From the NCBI GenBank assembly GCA_963793645.1, contig CAWCAW010000006.1, positions 1-64,000 on the forward strand: DNA of 64,000 nucleotides, written 5' to 3'. The notes below the pieces were generated by a model that did no database searches, was not told the DNA's origin, and saw only the letters and a program-made list of their open reading frames with translations. How positions within the stretch are numbered: position 1 is the stretch's first letter; each line of letters begins with the position of its first letter. Below are positions 16,759-25,544 of the stretch, in pieces. The translations under genes were made by a program, and so were the position numbers. Origin of the DNA: CAWCAW01 sp963793645. Lineage in GTDB: Bacteria > Actinomycetota > Acidimicrobiia > Acidimicrobiales > UBA8190.

Positions 16759-17861
16759 CCGGACCCCGCGTGTCGGCGTCGCAGCGGGCCGTGCTGGATG
16801 TGGTGGACGCCATTCCCGCCGGCCAGGTGCTCAGCTACGGCGACGTCGCCGGCCGGGCCGGACTGGCGTCGGCTCGCCAAGTCGGCCTGGTGCTGGCTCA
16901 ACACGGACACGAGGTGCCCTGGCATCGCGTCGTCATGGCCGACGGCTCGCTGGCCGCGCACCTCGAGGCCGAGCAGCGCGCTCGGCTGCGGGCCGAGGAG
17001 GTTCGTTTCATGGATGTGGATGCGGGTGCACGGGCGCGTGACGGTGCTGCCAAAGTGGACATGGAGCGGGCTCGCTGGCCGGGCACACGAGGCGCCGCCT
17101 CCACACCTTTGTCATTCGTAGGCCGGGCCCAGGACTCTAAGGGTGTTCGCCAACGACGTTTCGACCTCGACCGTGACGGGCGCACCATTCCCGGCTTGTT
17201 ATGGACACCGGTCGGCGGGCGCGGCCCCCGCCCCCTGGTCCTCTTGGGTCACGGGGCCGGCAACACCAAGAGCGAGCCGTACATCGTGGCCATGGCTCGC
17301 CGGTTCGTTCGCCATCACCAGTTCGCCGCGCTGTGCATCGACGGCCCCGTCCACGGCGACCGGCGGTCCGACGGTGGCGGCAACGGCGGCCTCATGTTCC
17401 TGGAGTTCGGACAGCGATGGGCGCATGACCCGGACCTCACCGACGCCATGACGGCCGATTGGCGAGCCACGCTGGACGCCGTTGCGCTGGTGCCCGAGGT
17501 GGGCGAGGGAGCGGTGGGCTGGTGGGGCCTGTCGATGGGGACGATCTTCGGCTTGCCCGTGGTGGCCTCCGACGAGCGCGTGCAGGCCGCTGTCCTCGGG
17601 TGCATGGGAGTGGGCGGTCCGACCGACGCCGTGCGTCAGCGTGTGCTCGACGACGCCGGAGCCATCACCTGCCCCGTGCTCTTCTTGCTGCAGTGGGACG
17701 ACGAGATCTTCACGCGCCAGTCGTCTTTAGACCTCTTCGACACGTTGGGGTCGACCGACAAGCGTCTGCATGCGCACCGCGGTGCCCACACCGCCGTGCC
17801 CATCGAGGAGATGGACGCCTCGGAGGCTTTTCTGGCCGCCCGCCTCCCTTCGGTGCCCTGA
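16734..17861 (+). CDS. Fusion of alkyltransferase-like (ATL) DNA-binding domain and alpha/beta hydrolase
   Basis: 375 residues in two parts. Residues about 12-115 match the C-terminal domain of O6-alkylguanine methyltransferases, but the PCHRV active site reads PWHRV, as in ATL proteins that bind alkylated guanine and recruit repair instead of removing the alkyl group. Residues about 135-375 are an alpha/beta hydrolase of the dienelactone-hydrolase type: HGAGNTKSEPYIVAMARRF near its start, nucleophile GLSMG, Asp in LLQWDDEIF and His in AHRGAHT. The join has no stop. The start overlaps the dehydrogenase end by 25 bases; a start slightly downstream (GTG near 16770) is possible. A lost stop between two separate genes cannot be excluded. 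Confidence 0.72.
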   Translation: MVRGTTQLTGPRVSASQRAVLDVVDAIPAGQVLSYGDVAGRAGLASARQVGLVLAQHGHEVPWHRVVMADGSLAAHLEAEQRARLRAEEVRFMDVDAGARARDGAAKVDMERARWPGTRGAASTPLSFVGRAQDSKGVRQRRFDLDRDGRTIPGLLWTPVGGRGPRPLVLLGHGAGNTKSEPYIVAMARRFVRHHQFAALCIDGPVHGDRRSDGGGNGGLMFLEFGQRWAHDPDLTDAMTADWRATLDAVALVPEVGEGAVGWWGLSMGTIFGLPVVASDERVQAAVLGCMGVGGPTDAVRQRVLDDAGAITCPVLFLLQWDDEIFTRQSSLDLFDTLGSTDKRLHAHRGAHTAVPIEEMDASEAFLAARLPSVP

Positions 17862-17889
17862 CGCAACCGTTCGGACGACGGGGCGGTCC

Positions 17890-19539
17890 TCAGGCGCACA
17901 TGGCCGCGGCGGCGCGTGCCGCCAAGGCCACCAACGTGAGCGTGGGCCCATAGCCCGCCGCCGTCACGAACACCGAGGAGTCCGCCACCACCACGTTGGG
18001 CAAGCTGTGCATCCGCCCGAAAGCGTCGACGACCGATGTGGCCGGGTCATGGCCCATGCGGGTCGTCCCCATGACATGTCGGCTGGCCGGGACGACGGAC
18101 TGCATGGCGTTCTCCGCCCCTTCCAACGCCGGCGACGAGCTCAGGCTCGTCCACCTCGCTCCCATGGTGTCGAGGATCTGAGCCAAGCGCGGCCCATGGT
18201 GAGCCGACGCCACCAGCTCGTGGCGATGGGGCCGGTAGGTGACACGGACTACCGGAAAACCGCGGGCATCTCGCACCGTCGGGTCCAAGTCGACGGTGTT
18301 GGTGGGTTGGGCCAAGTCCTCACCTTGCATGATCATGGCCCACATGCGGTCGCGGATGGCCGACGACTGCATGAGTCGTTTGTGATTCGCACCCCAGGGA
18401 TACAGCGACGCCTCCATGATGGGGAGCGACGGCCCACCGTGCTCCGTCATGCCGCCGCGAATCCAGGGCAGGCCGCCGGCACGCGCCGCGGCGCGGGCGG
18501 CGTCGTCGACGATGACCCCGTCGTCGTGCACGTGGGTCACGGCCCGACCCTTGTGCGCATGCACGCGCTCGGAGAGCACCCCGGCTGCGATGGTCTGGAA
18601 GTGCACCATCAAGTAGCGACCGATGAGAGGGTGCTCGATCCCCGACAGCAGCAACAGACGCGGCGTCTCCAGCGCCCCTCCGGCCACCACAACATGGCGC
18701 GCCCCCAGCGTGCGCCGCTCGCCATCGGGGCCGATGACCTCCACCCCGGTGGCGCGCCTCCCGTCGGTGACGATGCGCGCCACGAACGTCTCGGACAGCA
18801 ACTCGGCGCGGCCCGTGGCGAGAGCCCGTTGCAACATGGCCACGGGGTCCCCTTTGGCGTGGATGGGGCAGCCGAAAAAAGCACAGAAGCCGCAGTTGTT
18901 GCAGGCCGGCCGGCCGTCAAAGGGCACCGAGTTTGCCGCCGTGGGAGCCGGATAGGGGTGCAGCCCCAGGCTTTCGGCGGCCGGCCCCGACAAGGTGGCG
19001 CCGTACATGGGGGCACCCGATGGCATGGGATAGGGCCCGGACCGCCACGCCGCGAAGGGGTTGGCGCCGGCTTCTCCCGATACGCCTATGAGTTGTTCGA
19101 CCTCCGCGTAGTAAGGCTCGAGATCGGCGTAGGTAAGAGGCCAGTCGTCGACATCGGCGCCCTCGATGGGGCCGTAGGTCGAGCGCAGCACGAAGTCCTC
19201 TTCGCGGAACCTTGGCACTTTTCCATCGGCATGCGTCCCGCCGCCACCGACGGTGGTGGGAATCGAGTTGACCTCCCCCACGTAGCGATGGTCGCCGTCT
19301 TCAGGGCCCATGCGGAAGGTCCGGGGCTCGATGATGGGGTCAGGACCGAGAAAGTGCCGGTTGATGAACTTGATCTCGTCGTTGGAGTAATCGGTGGCGA
19401 GGCGGCTGGGATCGGTGACATCGATGAGGTGATTGCGCCCCTTTTCGATGATGGTCACCGTCCAGCCGGCCCGGGTGAGCACGTCGGCCACGGTGGACCC
19501 GCCCGGACCGGAACCCACGATGATGGCGTCGACGGTCAT
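17890..19539 (-). CDS. GMC-type FAD-dependent oxidoreductase (gluconate/alcohol dehydrogenase large-subunit-like)
   Basis: About 549 residues from ATG 19539, which overlaps the stop of the small-subunit gene as ATGA. The N-terminal FAD site is IIVGSGPGGSTVADVL with the acidic end IIEKG. A Cys-rich stretch CNNCGFCAFFGC is typical of bacterial membrane-linked GMC dehydrogenases. The C-terminal active-site His is in SRHVMGTTRMGHDP. The second family position, usually Asn or His before PT, reads GYGPT. Such enzymes oxidise alcohols, sugars or sterols and pass electrons to the respiratory chain with a subunit 3 partner. The natural substrate is unknown. Confidence 0.82.
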   Translation of the reverse strand: MTVDAIIVGSGPGGSTVADVLTRAGWTVTIIEKGRNHLIDVTDPSRLATDYSNDEIKFINRHFLGPDPIIEPRTFRMGPEDGDHRYVGEVNSIPTTVGGGGTHADGKVPRFREEDFVLRSTYGPIEGADVDDWPLTYADLEPYYAEVEQLIGVSGEAGANPFAAWRSGPYPMPSGAPMYGATLSGPAAESLGLHPYPAPTAANSVPFDGRPACNNCGFCAFFGCPIHAKGDPVAMLQRALATGRAELLSETFVARIVTDGRRATGVEVIGPDGERRTLGARHVVVAGGALETPRLLLLSGIEHPLIGRYLMVHFQTIAAGVLSERVHAHKGRAVTHVHDDGVIVDDAARAAARAGGLPWIRGGMTEHGGPSLPIMEASLYPWGANHKRLMQSSAIRDRMWAMIMQGEDLAQPTNTVDLDPTVRDARGFPVVRVTYRPHRHELVASAHHGPRLAQILDTMGARWTSLSSSPALEGAENAMQSVVPASRHVMGTTRMGHDPATSVVDAFGRMHSLPNVVVADSSVFVTAAGYGPTLTLVALAARAAAAMCA

Positions 19540-20096
19540 GGTCCGGCCACCTCGGCGTCGCTGTAGCCGCGCGGTTGGACGTCGCCGACGAACTGGGCGA
19601 TCTCCCACCCGATCAAGCCACGATTGCCTCCGTATTCCGGAGCGCCGTAGAGGCCTTCGCAACAATGCCCGTAGACCAGTTCGGTGAACTCCTCGTGCGC
19701 CTGGAGGCGCTCGTCTTGTTCGCCGTCGCTCACATCACAGAAGTCCTCGCCCAAGGCGGCAATACCAGCTCGATAGCGCTCCTGGAGACCGACCACCGGG
19801 CCGTTGAACTCGCGCTCGGGGATTCCTTGCGACCCTTCGATGCGGATGCGCCAGGCCAGCTCGTCGAGCGCAGTGAGTTGGTGGAATTTCGAAAACCCGT
19901 TTTCTCCCCCGTGACGACCCGACGACGCCCCCCCGGCCCAGATGCGCGGCGGGTCGAACGAGAACGCCCCGAGCAATCCGTCGATGTAGTCGGGAACCCC
20001 GGCCTCGACGGCGCCCGGCGTCTCGTCGGTAGGAACCAGACGAGCACACAGTGCGCGCAGCACGCGGTACTCGGTGTCAGACAACCAGACAGCCAT
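19536..20096 (-). CDS. Gluconate 2-dehydrogenase subunit 3-like protein
   Basis: 186 residues starting at ATG 20096 (MAVWLSDTEYRVLRALCARLVP), the usual opening of the gluconate 2-dehydrogenase subunit 3 family, here without an obvious Tat signal. It precedes the GMC flavoprotein and overlaps it by 4 bases, the expected gene order for the two-subunit enzyme. The frame stays open upstream to 20177 only because it reads through a 12-base tandem repeat as TSRL units, which is not family-like. Confidence 0.75.
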   Translation of the reverse strand: MAVWLSDTEYRVLRALCARLVPTDETPGAVEAGVPDYIDGLLGAFSFDPPRIWAGGASSGRHGGENGFSKFHQLTALDELAWRIRIEGSQGIPEREFNGPVVGLQERYRAGIAALGEDFCDVSDGEQDERLQAHEEFTELVYGHCCEGLYGAPEYGGNRGLIGWEIAQFVGDVQPRGYSDAEVAGP

Positions 20097-20120
20097 GTTC
20101 CTCCCAGTACTCGACGCAGT

Positions 20121-20165
20121 ACGCGACGTCAGACGCGACGTCAGACGCGACGTCAGACGCGACGC
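20121..20165. repeat. 12-bp tandem repeat, three exact copies plus a partial
   Basis: ACGCGACGTCAG repeats exactly at 20121-20132, 20133-20144 and 20145-20156, then a partial copy to about 20165. Each unit contains the palindrome GACGTC. It lies in the 180-base gap between the LuxR-type gene and the GMC pair, 25 bases upstream of the small-subunit start, a suitable place for regulator binding. Too few and too short for a CRISPR array. Confidence 0.8.
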
Positions 20166-20276
20166 CATAGAAGTCACCAGACAGTGGAGCTGTCAGAGAC
20201 AGTACAGGGACGAGACGGCCCGTTGGCCAGATGGCCGGTGGCCAGATGGGCCCGGGCGGGAGGCAGTGCCAGAGAG

Positions 20277-21086
20277 TTAGATGGCGCCGACGCGCAGGGC
20301 GTAGGCCACGGCGTGCGAACGATTCCGCAGGTGGTGCCGCTCGGTCACGGCGTGGATGGCATTCTTGACCGTGCGTTCGGAGTAGGCCAGCTCGGCGGCG
20401 ATCTCGGCGGTGTCGAAACCTTCGGACACCAGCCGCAGCACCGTCCGTTCCCGCTGGGTGAACCCCTCTACTTCCGTGGCGTCTTCGACGTCACTGTCGC
20501 CGTCGGAGTGGGCGTTGGCGGGTGTACCCGGCCCTCGCCAAGTGGTGGTCCCGTTCATCGAATGCATGCGAGATCCGTTCGACGTCCCCCGCCAGCGGCT
20601 GGCGATAGGAACCACGGTGGAGGAGGCCTCGGTGCCGGGGCGCTCCAATCGGGCCAGAAGAAGGCCGAGCACGTCAGACGGCAGAGCCACGTCCCCACCG
20701 GCGGCCAACACCACCGCGGCGGCGAGGCGTTCGGAATCGGCATCGGAGCGGTGCAGGATGCTGTGCACACCGGCGTCGACGGCCGCCAGGGCGCCACGTT
20801 GATCGAGTTGGGAAGCGATGAGGACGACCCGGGCCCGCTCCACCATGGCCAGAGCCCGGATGCGAGCCAGCGCGTGGGGATCGATGACCTCGGTGACCAC
20901 GACGACGACGTCGGCCTCGCCGGCGTTGTCCACGGCGATGAGGGCGGGATGGGCTCGCAGTTGGCTCCAGAGCACGGCCTGCGACACAGGATCAGGGGCC
21001 GACACGTGCACGAGAACCCGCTCGGGGCTCACCACCGCGATCTCTTTCAGCGCCGCCTCCCTGGATGGTGCCTGTGGGTAGCGCAA
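20277..21086 (-). CDS. LuxR-family response regulator with degenerate receiver domain
   Basis: 269 residues. The C-terminal 60 residues form a LuxR-type helix-turn-helix (GFTQRERTVLRLVSEGFDTAEIAAELAYSERTVKNAIHAV). The first 130 residues have the alternating strands of a receiver, but the strand end that should carry the phospho-Asp reads ADVVVVVTEV, so phosphorylation is doubtful. A Ser/Gly/Asp-rich linker (about 165-205) joins the halves. The start is uncertain: TTG 21086, or GTG 21035 with a purine-rich upstream stretch. It lies upstream of, and on the same strand as, the GMC pair with the 12-bp repeats between, so it is a candidate regulator of that pair. Confidence 0.75.
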   Translation of the reverse strand: MRYPQAPSREAALKEIAVVSPERVLVHVSAPDPVSQAVLWSQLRAHPALIAVDNAGEADVVVVVTEVIDPHALARIRALAMVERARVVLIASQLDQRGALAAVDAGVHSILHRSDADSERLAAAVVLAAGGDVALPSDVLGLLLARLERPGTEASSTVVPIASRWRGTSNGSRMHSMNGTTTWRGPGTPANAHSDGDSDVEDATEVEGFTQRERTVLRLVSEGFDTAEIAAELAYSERTVKNAIHAVTERHHLRNRSHAVAYALRVGAI

Positions 21087-21318
21087 AAACCCCCCACCGA
21101 CATGCCGCCGATCTCGGAGTATGGACGACGATGATCACGGCACCATCAACGGCAACTCAACCTGCGATCAATGGTGTCGAACCCTCGACGGGCTCGGCCC
21201 GCGGTTGATGGAGGCTTCGGAGGGTCATCGGCTAGGCCCGGCCCCTCGCCTACTGTGGCTCCCGTGAGGTGGCAGCGACCTCGGGACAGCACCGAAGCCG
21301 GGGTAAAGGGCTGACGAG

Positions 21319-21612
21319 GTGTACGTCGCCGCCTTGGAGATGGACCTGCTGATCAACGACAGCACGTCCTTGAAGCACAAACGCTCGGTGATGCGCCACA
21401 TCATCGCCATTTGCAAGCGCCGCTATGGCGTATCGGTGTCCGAGGTGGACCACCAAGGAACGTGGCAACGGGCCGGACTCGGCTTCAGCGTGGTGGCCTC
21501 CAGCGCCGGGCATGCCGAGTCGACCCTCGACACCGTGGAGCGCTTCGTGTGGTCCCACCCTGAGATCTCCGTGCTCGCCAGCGAGCGGCACTGGCTCGAC
21601 CTCGATCCCTGA
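21319..21612 (+). CDS. DUF503 (YlxP-like) small protein
   Basis: 97 residues from GTG 21319. The sequence matches DUF503 throughout (start VYVAALEMDLLINDSTSLKHKRSV, then GVSVSEVDHQGTWQRAGLGFSVVAS). In many Gram-positive bacteria ylxP lies with translation and ribosome-maturation genes; here it precedes a SulP transporter by 28 bases. Function is not established. The 232 bases upstream contain no convincing gene and probably hold the promoter. Confidence 0.82.
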   Translation: MYVAALEMDLLINDSTSLKHKRSVMRHIIAICKRRYGVSVSEVDHQGTWQRAGLGFSVVASSAGHAESTLDTVERFVWSHPEISVLASERHWLDLDP

Positions 21613-21640
21613 GCCCCCGGCGCCAACCGACGATGACGGT

Positions 21641-23347
21641 GTGACCGAACCGACCCATAAGCGGCGCGCCCTGCCCGTTTTCGATTCGCTGCGCGACTAT
21701 CAACGCAGCTGGATGTCCGCTGACGTCTTGGCTGCCGTCACCTTGTTGGTTATCGCAGTCCCCGAACAACTGGCCACGTCGCGACTCGCCGGCATGCCGC
21801 CCATCACTGGTCTCTATGCGTTCGTGGCGGGTTCCTTGGTCTTCGCACTGCTCGGTTCCAACCCCCAGATGTCAGTGGGGGCGGACTCGACAATCGCGCC
21901 GCTGTTCGCGGCTGGCATGGCGCATCTGGCCACCGCCGGCTCGACGCACTACGTGGCCTTGGTCGGGATCCTGGCCGTGGTGGCGGGCATCTTGGTGGCC
22001 GCCGTCGGTGTGCTGCGCCTGGGGTGGATTGCTGACTTCTTGTCCGCCCCCATTATCAGCGGCTTCTTATGCGGCGTCGCCATCATCATCTTCGTGCACC
22101 AACTTCCCGATCTCTTCGGTCTTCCGGCCGCCAGCGGCACGACGCTGCACCGCCTTTCATTCGTGGCCTCTCACTTGCACTCGACCAACCGATGGACCCT
22201 CATCATCGGTGTTGCCGTGTTCGTCATCGTGGTCGGCGCCGAACGCATCAGCCGTCGCCTGCCCGGCGCCTTGGTGGGTCTGGTGGGGTCCACCCTCGTC
22301 GTGTGGGCCGCCAAGTTGAAGAACCACGGTGTCGCCGTGCTCGGCACCGTCGCCCACGGCGCACCACATGTGGGCCTGACCGGGCTGTCGTGGTCAGCCA
22401 TCGGCAGCGTGATCCCCATCGCCGTTGTCGTCGCCCTTGTCATCGTGAGTCAGTCGGCCATCACCACGCGCGCCTTTGCCGACCAGGGTGGCTACGACGT
22501 GGACGTCGGACGCGACTTCATCGGCGTGGGAGCGGCCAATGTCGTGGCCGGCTTCTTCGGCGCCTTTGCCGTCAACGCCAGCCCGGCCCGCACCTCGGCG
22601 GTGGCCGGGGTGGGCGGCAAGACCCAGGTCTCGAGCCTCGGAGCGGCGGGCGCGGTGGTGCTGCTGATCCCGGCCGCCGGGCTCTTGAAGGACGTCCCGC
22701 TGGCCACGCTGTCGGCCGTGCTGATCTTCGTCGCCATCCGTATCTTTCGCGTCCGCGACCTGCGCACGGTGCTGCACTTCAGCACGTGGGAGTTCGGTTT
22801 GGCGCTCATCACCTTGCTGGCTGTCGCCCTCGTCGGCGTCGAACAAGGCATCGTCGTGGCTGTGGCGCTGGCCATCATCCTGCGTGTGCACCTCAGCTCC
22901 CGGCCCGGCTCCTACGAACTCGGTCGCATTCCAGGCACGACGAGCTGGGAGCCCTTGGGCCTGCATCCCGACACCAAGCCGACCCCCGGCGTGATCGCTT
23001 TTCTTTTCGCAGCGTCGTTATATTTCGCCAACGCCGAGTACTTCCGCGCGTCGGTGAACAAGTCCCTCTCCGAGGCGACCAGCCCCACCACCTTGTTCAT
23101 CCTCGACACGGCGGCCATGGATGACATCGACTACACGGGATCACGCGCTTTGACCCAGGTCATGGACACCCTCGAGCGCAGTCACATCACCTTTGCCGTG
23201 GCCCGGGCCGTCGGTGCCACCGAGGTCGACCTCAAGCGCAGCGGCTTGCTGGCGAAGATCGGGACCGACCACATGTTCTCGAGCGTCGATGAGGCTGTGC
23301 TGGCGCTCGGGCCCAAAGCGTCGGGTCCCGAATCGACGGGCGCCTGA
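21641..23347 (+). CDS. SulP family anion transporter with STAS domain
   Basis: About 568 residues. The membrane core has some 11-12 helices and the SulP features PEQLATSRLAGMPPITGLYAF, GADSTIAPLFAAG and ARTSAVAGVGGKTQVSSL. The C-terminal 110 residues form a STAS domain (SLYFANAEYFRASVNKSL, then FILDTAAMDDIDYTGSRAL). SulP proteins move sulfate, bicarbonate or similar anions across the cytoplasmic membrane. The start is placed at GTG 21641 because sequence upstream in this frame overlaps DUF503 and is not family-like. The substrate cannot be told from the sequence. Confidence 0.88.
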   Translation: MTEPTHKRRALPVFDSLRDYQRSWMSADVLAAVTLLVIAVPEQLATSRLAGMPPITGLYAFVAGSLVFALLGSNPQMSVGADSTIAPLFAAGMAHLATAGSTHYVALVGILAVVAGILVAAVGVLRLGWIADFLSAPIISGFLCGVAIIIFVHQLPDLFGLPAASGTTLHRLSFVASHLHSTNRWTLIIGVAVFVIVVGAERISRRLPGALVGLVGSTLVVWAAKLKNHGVAVLGTVAHGAPHVGLTGLSWSAIGSVIPIAVVVALVIVSQSAITTRAFADQGGYDVDVGRDFIGVGAANVVAGFFGAFAVNASPARTSAVAGVGGKTQVSSLGAAGAVVLLIPAAGLLKDVPLATLSAVLIFVAIRIFRVRDLRTVLHFSTWEFGLALITLLAVALVGVEQGIVVAVALAIILRVHLSSRPGSYELGRIPGTTSWEPLGLHPDTKPTPGVIAFLFAASLYFANAEYFRASVNKSLSEATSPTTLFILDTAAMDDIDYTGSRALTQVMDTLERSHITFAVARAVGATEVDLKRSGLLAKIGTDHMFSSVDEAVLALGPKASGPESTGA

Positions 23348-23351
23348 GCGC

Positions 23352-23954
23352 CTAGGGCGTGGTCTCGGCCGGGGCCGCAGGGGCCGGCCATTGGTCCCTG
23401 GTGATCCGCCACATCAATCGCCGGCCCTCTTCGGCGGGAGCCTCGGGAATGTGGGCGACCTCGCCCACGAGGTGGAAGCCCAACTTGCGTGGCACCGCCG
23501 CGCTGGCGTGGTTGGCGCCGTCGCAGTGGATCTCGACATGGGTGATGTCCTGCATGTCGAAACAAGCGGAGCTGATCGCCCGCGCCGCGGCGGTGGCCAC
23601 ACCCTTGCCGGTATGGGCGACGTGCACCCAGTACCCGATCTCCAGCGCCTTCGGTCCGATACGGCGGTGGAGGCCGATAGCGCCGATCACCGTGATGGAC
23701 TGGGGAAGCAGTATCCCGTAGGAGTAGTCGCCGTCGGCTTCCCACGATCCCGATGGCCCGCGCAAACGCCGGCGCTGGAATCGTTCGGTGGTGGCTTCGG
23801 GCGTCGCCCAGGGCATCCACGGCACCAAGTGGTCGAAGCTTTCGGAAATGGCCTTGGCCAAGGGGGCGGCGTCGTGCACGGTGAGGCGGCGCACGACGAA
23901 CCCGTCAACCTCGATGGCCGACGACGGGACATCGCGTCGATCGGTCGACACCAT
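23352..23954 (-). CDS. GNAT family N-acetyltransferase (RimJ/RimL-like)
   Basis: About 200 residues from ATG 23954 (MVSTDRRDVPSSAIEVDGFVV). The fold follows RimJ/RimL acetyltransferases: VRRLTVHDAAPLAKAI, ALEIGYWVHVAHTGKGVATAAARAI (acetyl-CoA loop) and ANHASAAVPRKLGFHLVGE. It transfers acetyl from acetyl-CoA to an amino group, commonly a protein N-terminus or a small amine. It converges on the SulP gene, with stops 4 bases apart, and is divergent from the hydrolase at 24105. Confidence 0.82.
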   Translation of the reverse strand: MVSTDRRDVPSSAIEVDGFVVRRLTVHDAAPLAKAISESFDHLVPWMPWATPEATTERFQRRRLRGPSGSWEADGDYSYGILLPQSITVIGAIGLHRRIGPKALEIGYWVHVAHTGKGVATAAARAISSACFDMQDITHVEIHCDGANHASAAVPRKLGFHLVGEVAHIPEAPAEEGRRLMWRITRDQWPAPAAPAETTP

Positions 23955-24104
23955 GGGACCAGTGTGCCGTGGAAGCCCGCTCACGGCGCCAATTGAGCCA
24001 CCACGGAGGGGAACCATTGCCTTCCCCACCAACGACCGTGCGTGCCTGAGGAACCACGTACCGCGACTTGCGGGCCGCGGTCGACTAGGGTCGATTTTGT
24101 CGAC

Positions 24105-25196
24105 ATGAGAGCAACGGCGCCTGCCTCGACACCTGTATCTCCGCCTCTTCGGGCCACGCGGCCCGACGGTAGCGGGCGCCGTGAAACGGGCTTACGGGTC
24201 GCCCCCCCACGAGTGCGCATGGTGCCATCCAAGATGATGGTGGACGGCCGACGCGTGCGCTATGCGGTGTCGGACAACGAGGATGCCCACGGTCCGAACG
24301 GGCCGGGAGACCCGCCCATCTGGGCGGTGAACATCCACGGATTCTTCGCCGGGGGCGGCATGTACTGGCGGGAGAGCAGCCAGCTCGCCCAGCGCATGGG
24401 ATGGCGCGTCATCAATCCCACCCTGCCCGGATTCGCCGGCAGTGATCCGCTGCCCTGGGAGCAGGTGAACCTCCGGTCCTTGACCGAGCAGGTGTTGCGC
24501 GTGCTCGATCACCTGGGGGTGGAGCAGGTCGTTCTGCTCGGCCATTCGATGGGTGGGGCGGTGGCCGTGGAATTCGCCGACCTGCACCCCGATCGCACCC
24601 TCGGGATCGTCTACCGCGATGGTGCCGCCACGCCCGAGTGGATGCACCGCCACGGGCTGCTCGTGTCGATGCTGTCGCCATTTCTGCCTGACATGGCCGG
24701 CGTCGTCGACCTTCTCGTGGCCGCCGTGCTCGACACGCCCGACCTCCTCATCGGCCGTCGCCTGTCATCGACGTTTCGCGGTCTTTGGCCCGATACCAAG
24801 CGAAACATACGGTCCATGGGCAGAACCCTGCCGGTGGGGACGATGCTCATGTCCATCGATTTGCGCCCCGAGGTGCAGCGCGTGGCCGAGGCCAACATCC
24901 CCATCCTTCCGGTGTGGGGGTGCTTCGACCGCATCGTCAACGCGGCGACGGCTAGGGAGTTCGCCACCTTGGCGGGCACCGATGTCGTGTGGGTGCCGGG
25001 CGGGCACTCGTGGATGATTCCCCGTCCGCAAGGCCAAGCCGACGTGTTGACCATGCTGCCGAGAGGCAAGGAGTTCATCGAGGCCCTGGCGGCGCGTCGC
25101 CTCGTGCTTGGAAAGCTGAGCCCGAGCCGACGTTCTCGGTCAGCGGCCTTCGACCACAAGCGACGCCAGCCCAACGCTATGCAAGTGGTGCGCTGA
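24105..25196 (+). CDS. Alpha/beta hydrolase
   Basis: About 363 residues from ATG 24105. The hydrolase fold shows the oxyanion strand NIHGFFAGGGMYW, the nucleophile elbow GHSMGG, a late acidic position in WGCFDRIV and the catalytic His in VPGGHSWM. The first 50 residues are Ala/Pro/Arg-rich and may be a linker or an over-long start; ATG at 24222 or 24237 are alternatives. Such proteins include esterases, epoxide hydrolases and C-C hydrolases; no substrate can be named. Confidence 0.75.
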   Translation: MRATAPASTPVSPPLRATRPDGSGRRETGLRVAPPRVRMVPSKMMVDGRRVRYAVSDNEDAHGPNGPGDPPIWAVNIHGFFAGGGMYWRESSQLAQRMGWRVINPTLPGFAGSDPLPWEQVNLRSLTEQVLRVLDHLGVEQVVLLGHSMGGAVAVEFADLHPDRTLGIVYRDGAATPEWMHRHGLLVSMLSPFLPDMAGVVDLLVAAVLDTPDLLIGRRLSSTFRGLWPDTKRNIRSMGRTLPVGTMLMSIDLRPEVQRVAEANIPILPVWGCFDRIVNAATAREFATLAGTDVVWVPGGHSWMIPRPQGQADVLTMLPRGKEFIEALAARRLVLGKLSPSRRSRSAAFDHKRRQPNAMQVVR

Positions 25197-25197
25197 C

Positions 25198-25386
25198 CTA
25201 GCGACGCACCTTGGGCACCGGTTGCGTGGCCGCCATAGCCAGGCGGACATCGGAGGAGAAACCGAAACCGACCGAGCATGCTTCACGCTCGCCCACCGCT
25301 AACTCGGCTTCAATGACATCGTCGATCTCTTCGACGTCGGCATGCCCGTCTGGCTGTGCGTCGATGACGACACTCTGACCTTCCAC
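25198..25386 (-). CDS. Possible small acidic hypothetical protein
   Basis: A 62-residue frame starting at GTG 25386 with AGAAGGGAG at good spacing upstream. It is acidic in the middle (HADVEEIDDVIEAELAVGE). No family recognised. It converges on the hydrolase gene. The clear ribosome site is the main support. Confidence 0.4.
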   Translation of the reverse strand: MEGQSVVIDAQPDGHADVEEIDDVIEAELAVGEREACSVGFGFSSDVRLAMAATQPVPKVRR

Positions 25387-25495
25387 GGTGCTCCCTTCTC
25401 GTCGTGCTCGGACGGCGCGGCGTTGTCTGCGTTGCCTCAAGGCCTAGCCTGTCGCCGGGCCGGAACCAAGCACCGGCCACCCAACGGGCGCAGTC

Positions 25496-25509
25496 GGCCC
25501 GATCGGGCC
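25496..25509. repeat. 14-bp palindrome GGCCCGATCGGGCC
   Basis: A perfect palindrome in the intergenic region upstream of the second acyl-CoA operon, 36 bases before another inverted repeat. It could be a regulator site, or simply GC-rich chance. Confidence 0.4.
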
Positions 25510-25544
25510 TGGTGGCAGCGCCCTAAGCTGGCCGCCATTCGCTG

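Noticed and set aside
17770..19566. A 598-residue plus-strand frame opposite the GMC oxidoreductase
   Set aside because: Low-complexity Arg/Gly composition; the opposite strand has FAD and GMC motifs.
20121..20165. CRISPR array
   Set aside because: Units are 12 bases and directly adjacent without spacers, so this is a simple tandem repeat. The 31544-31669 repeats were rejected for the same reason (coding minisatellite).
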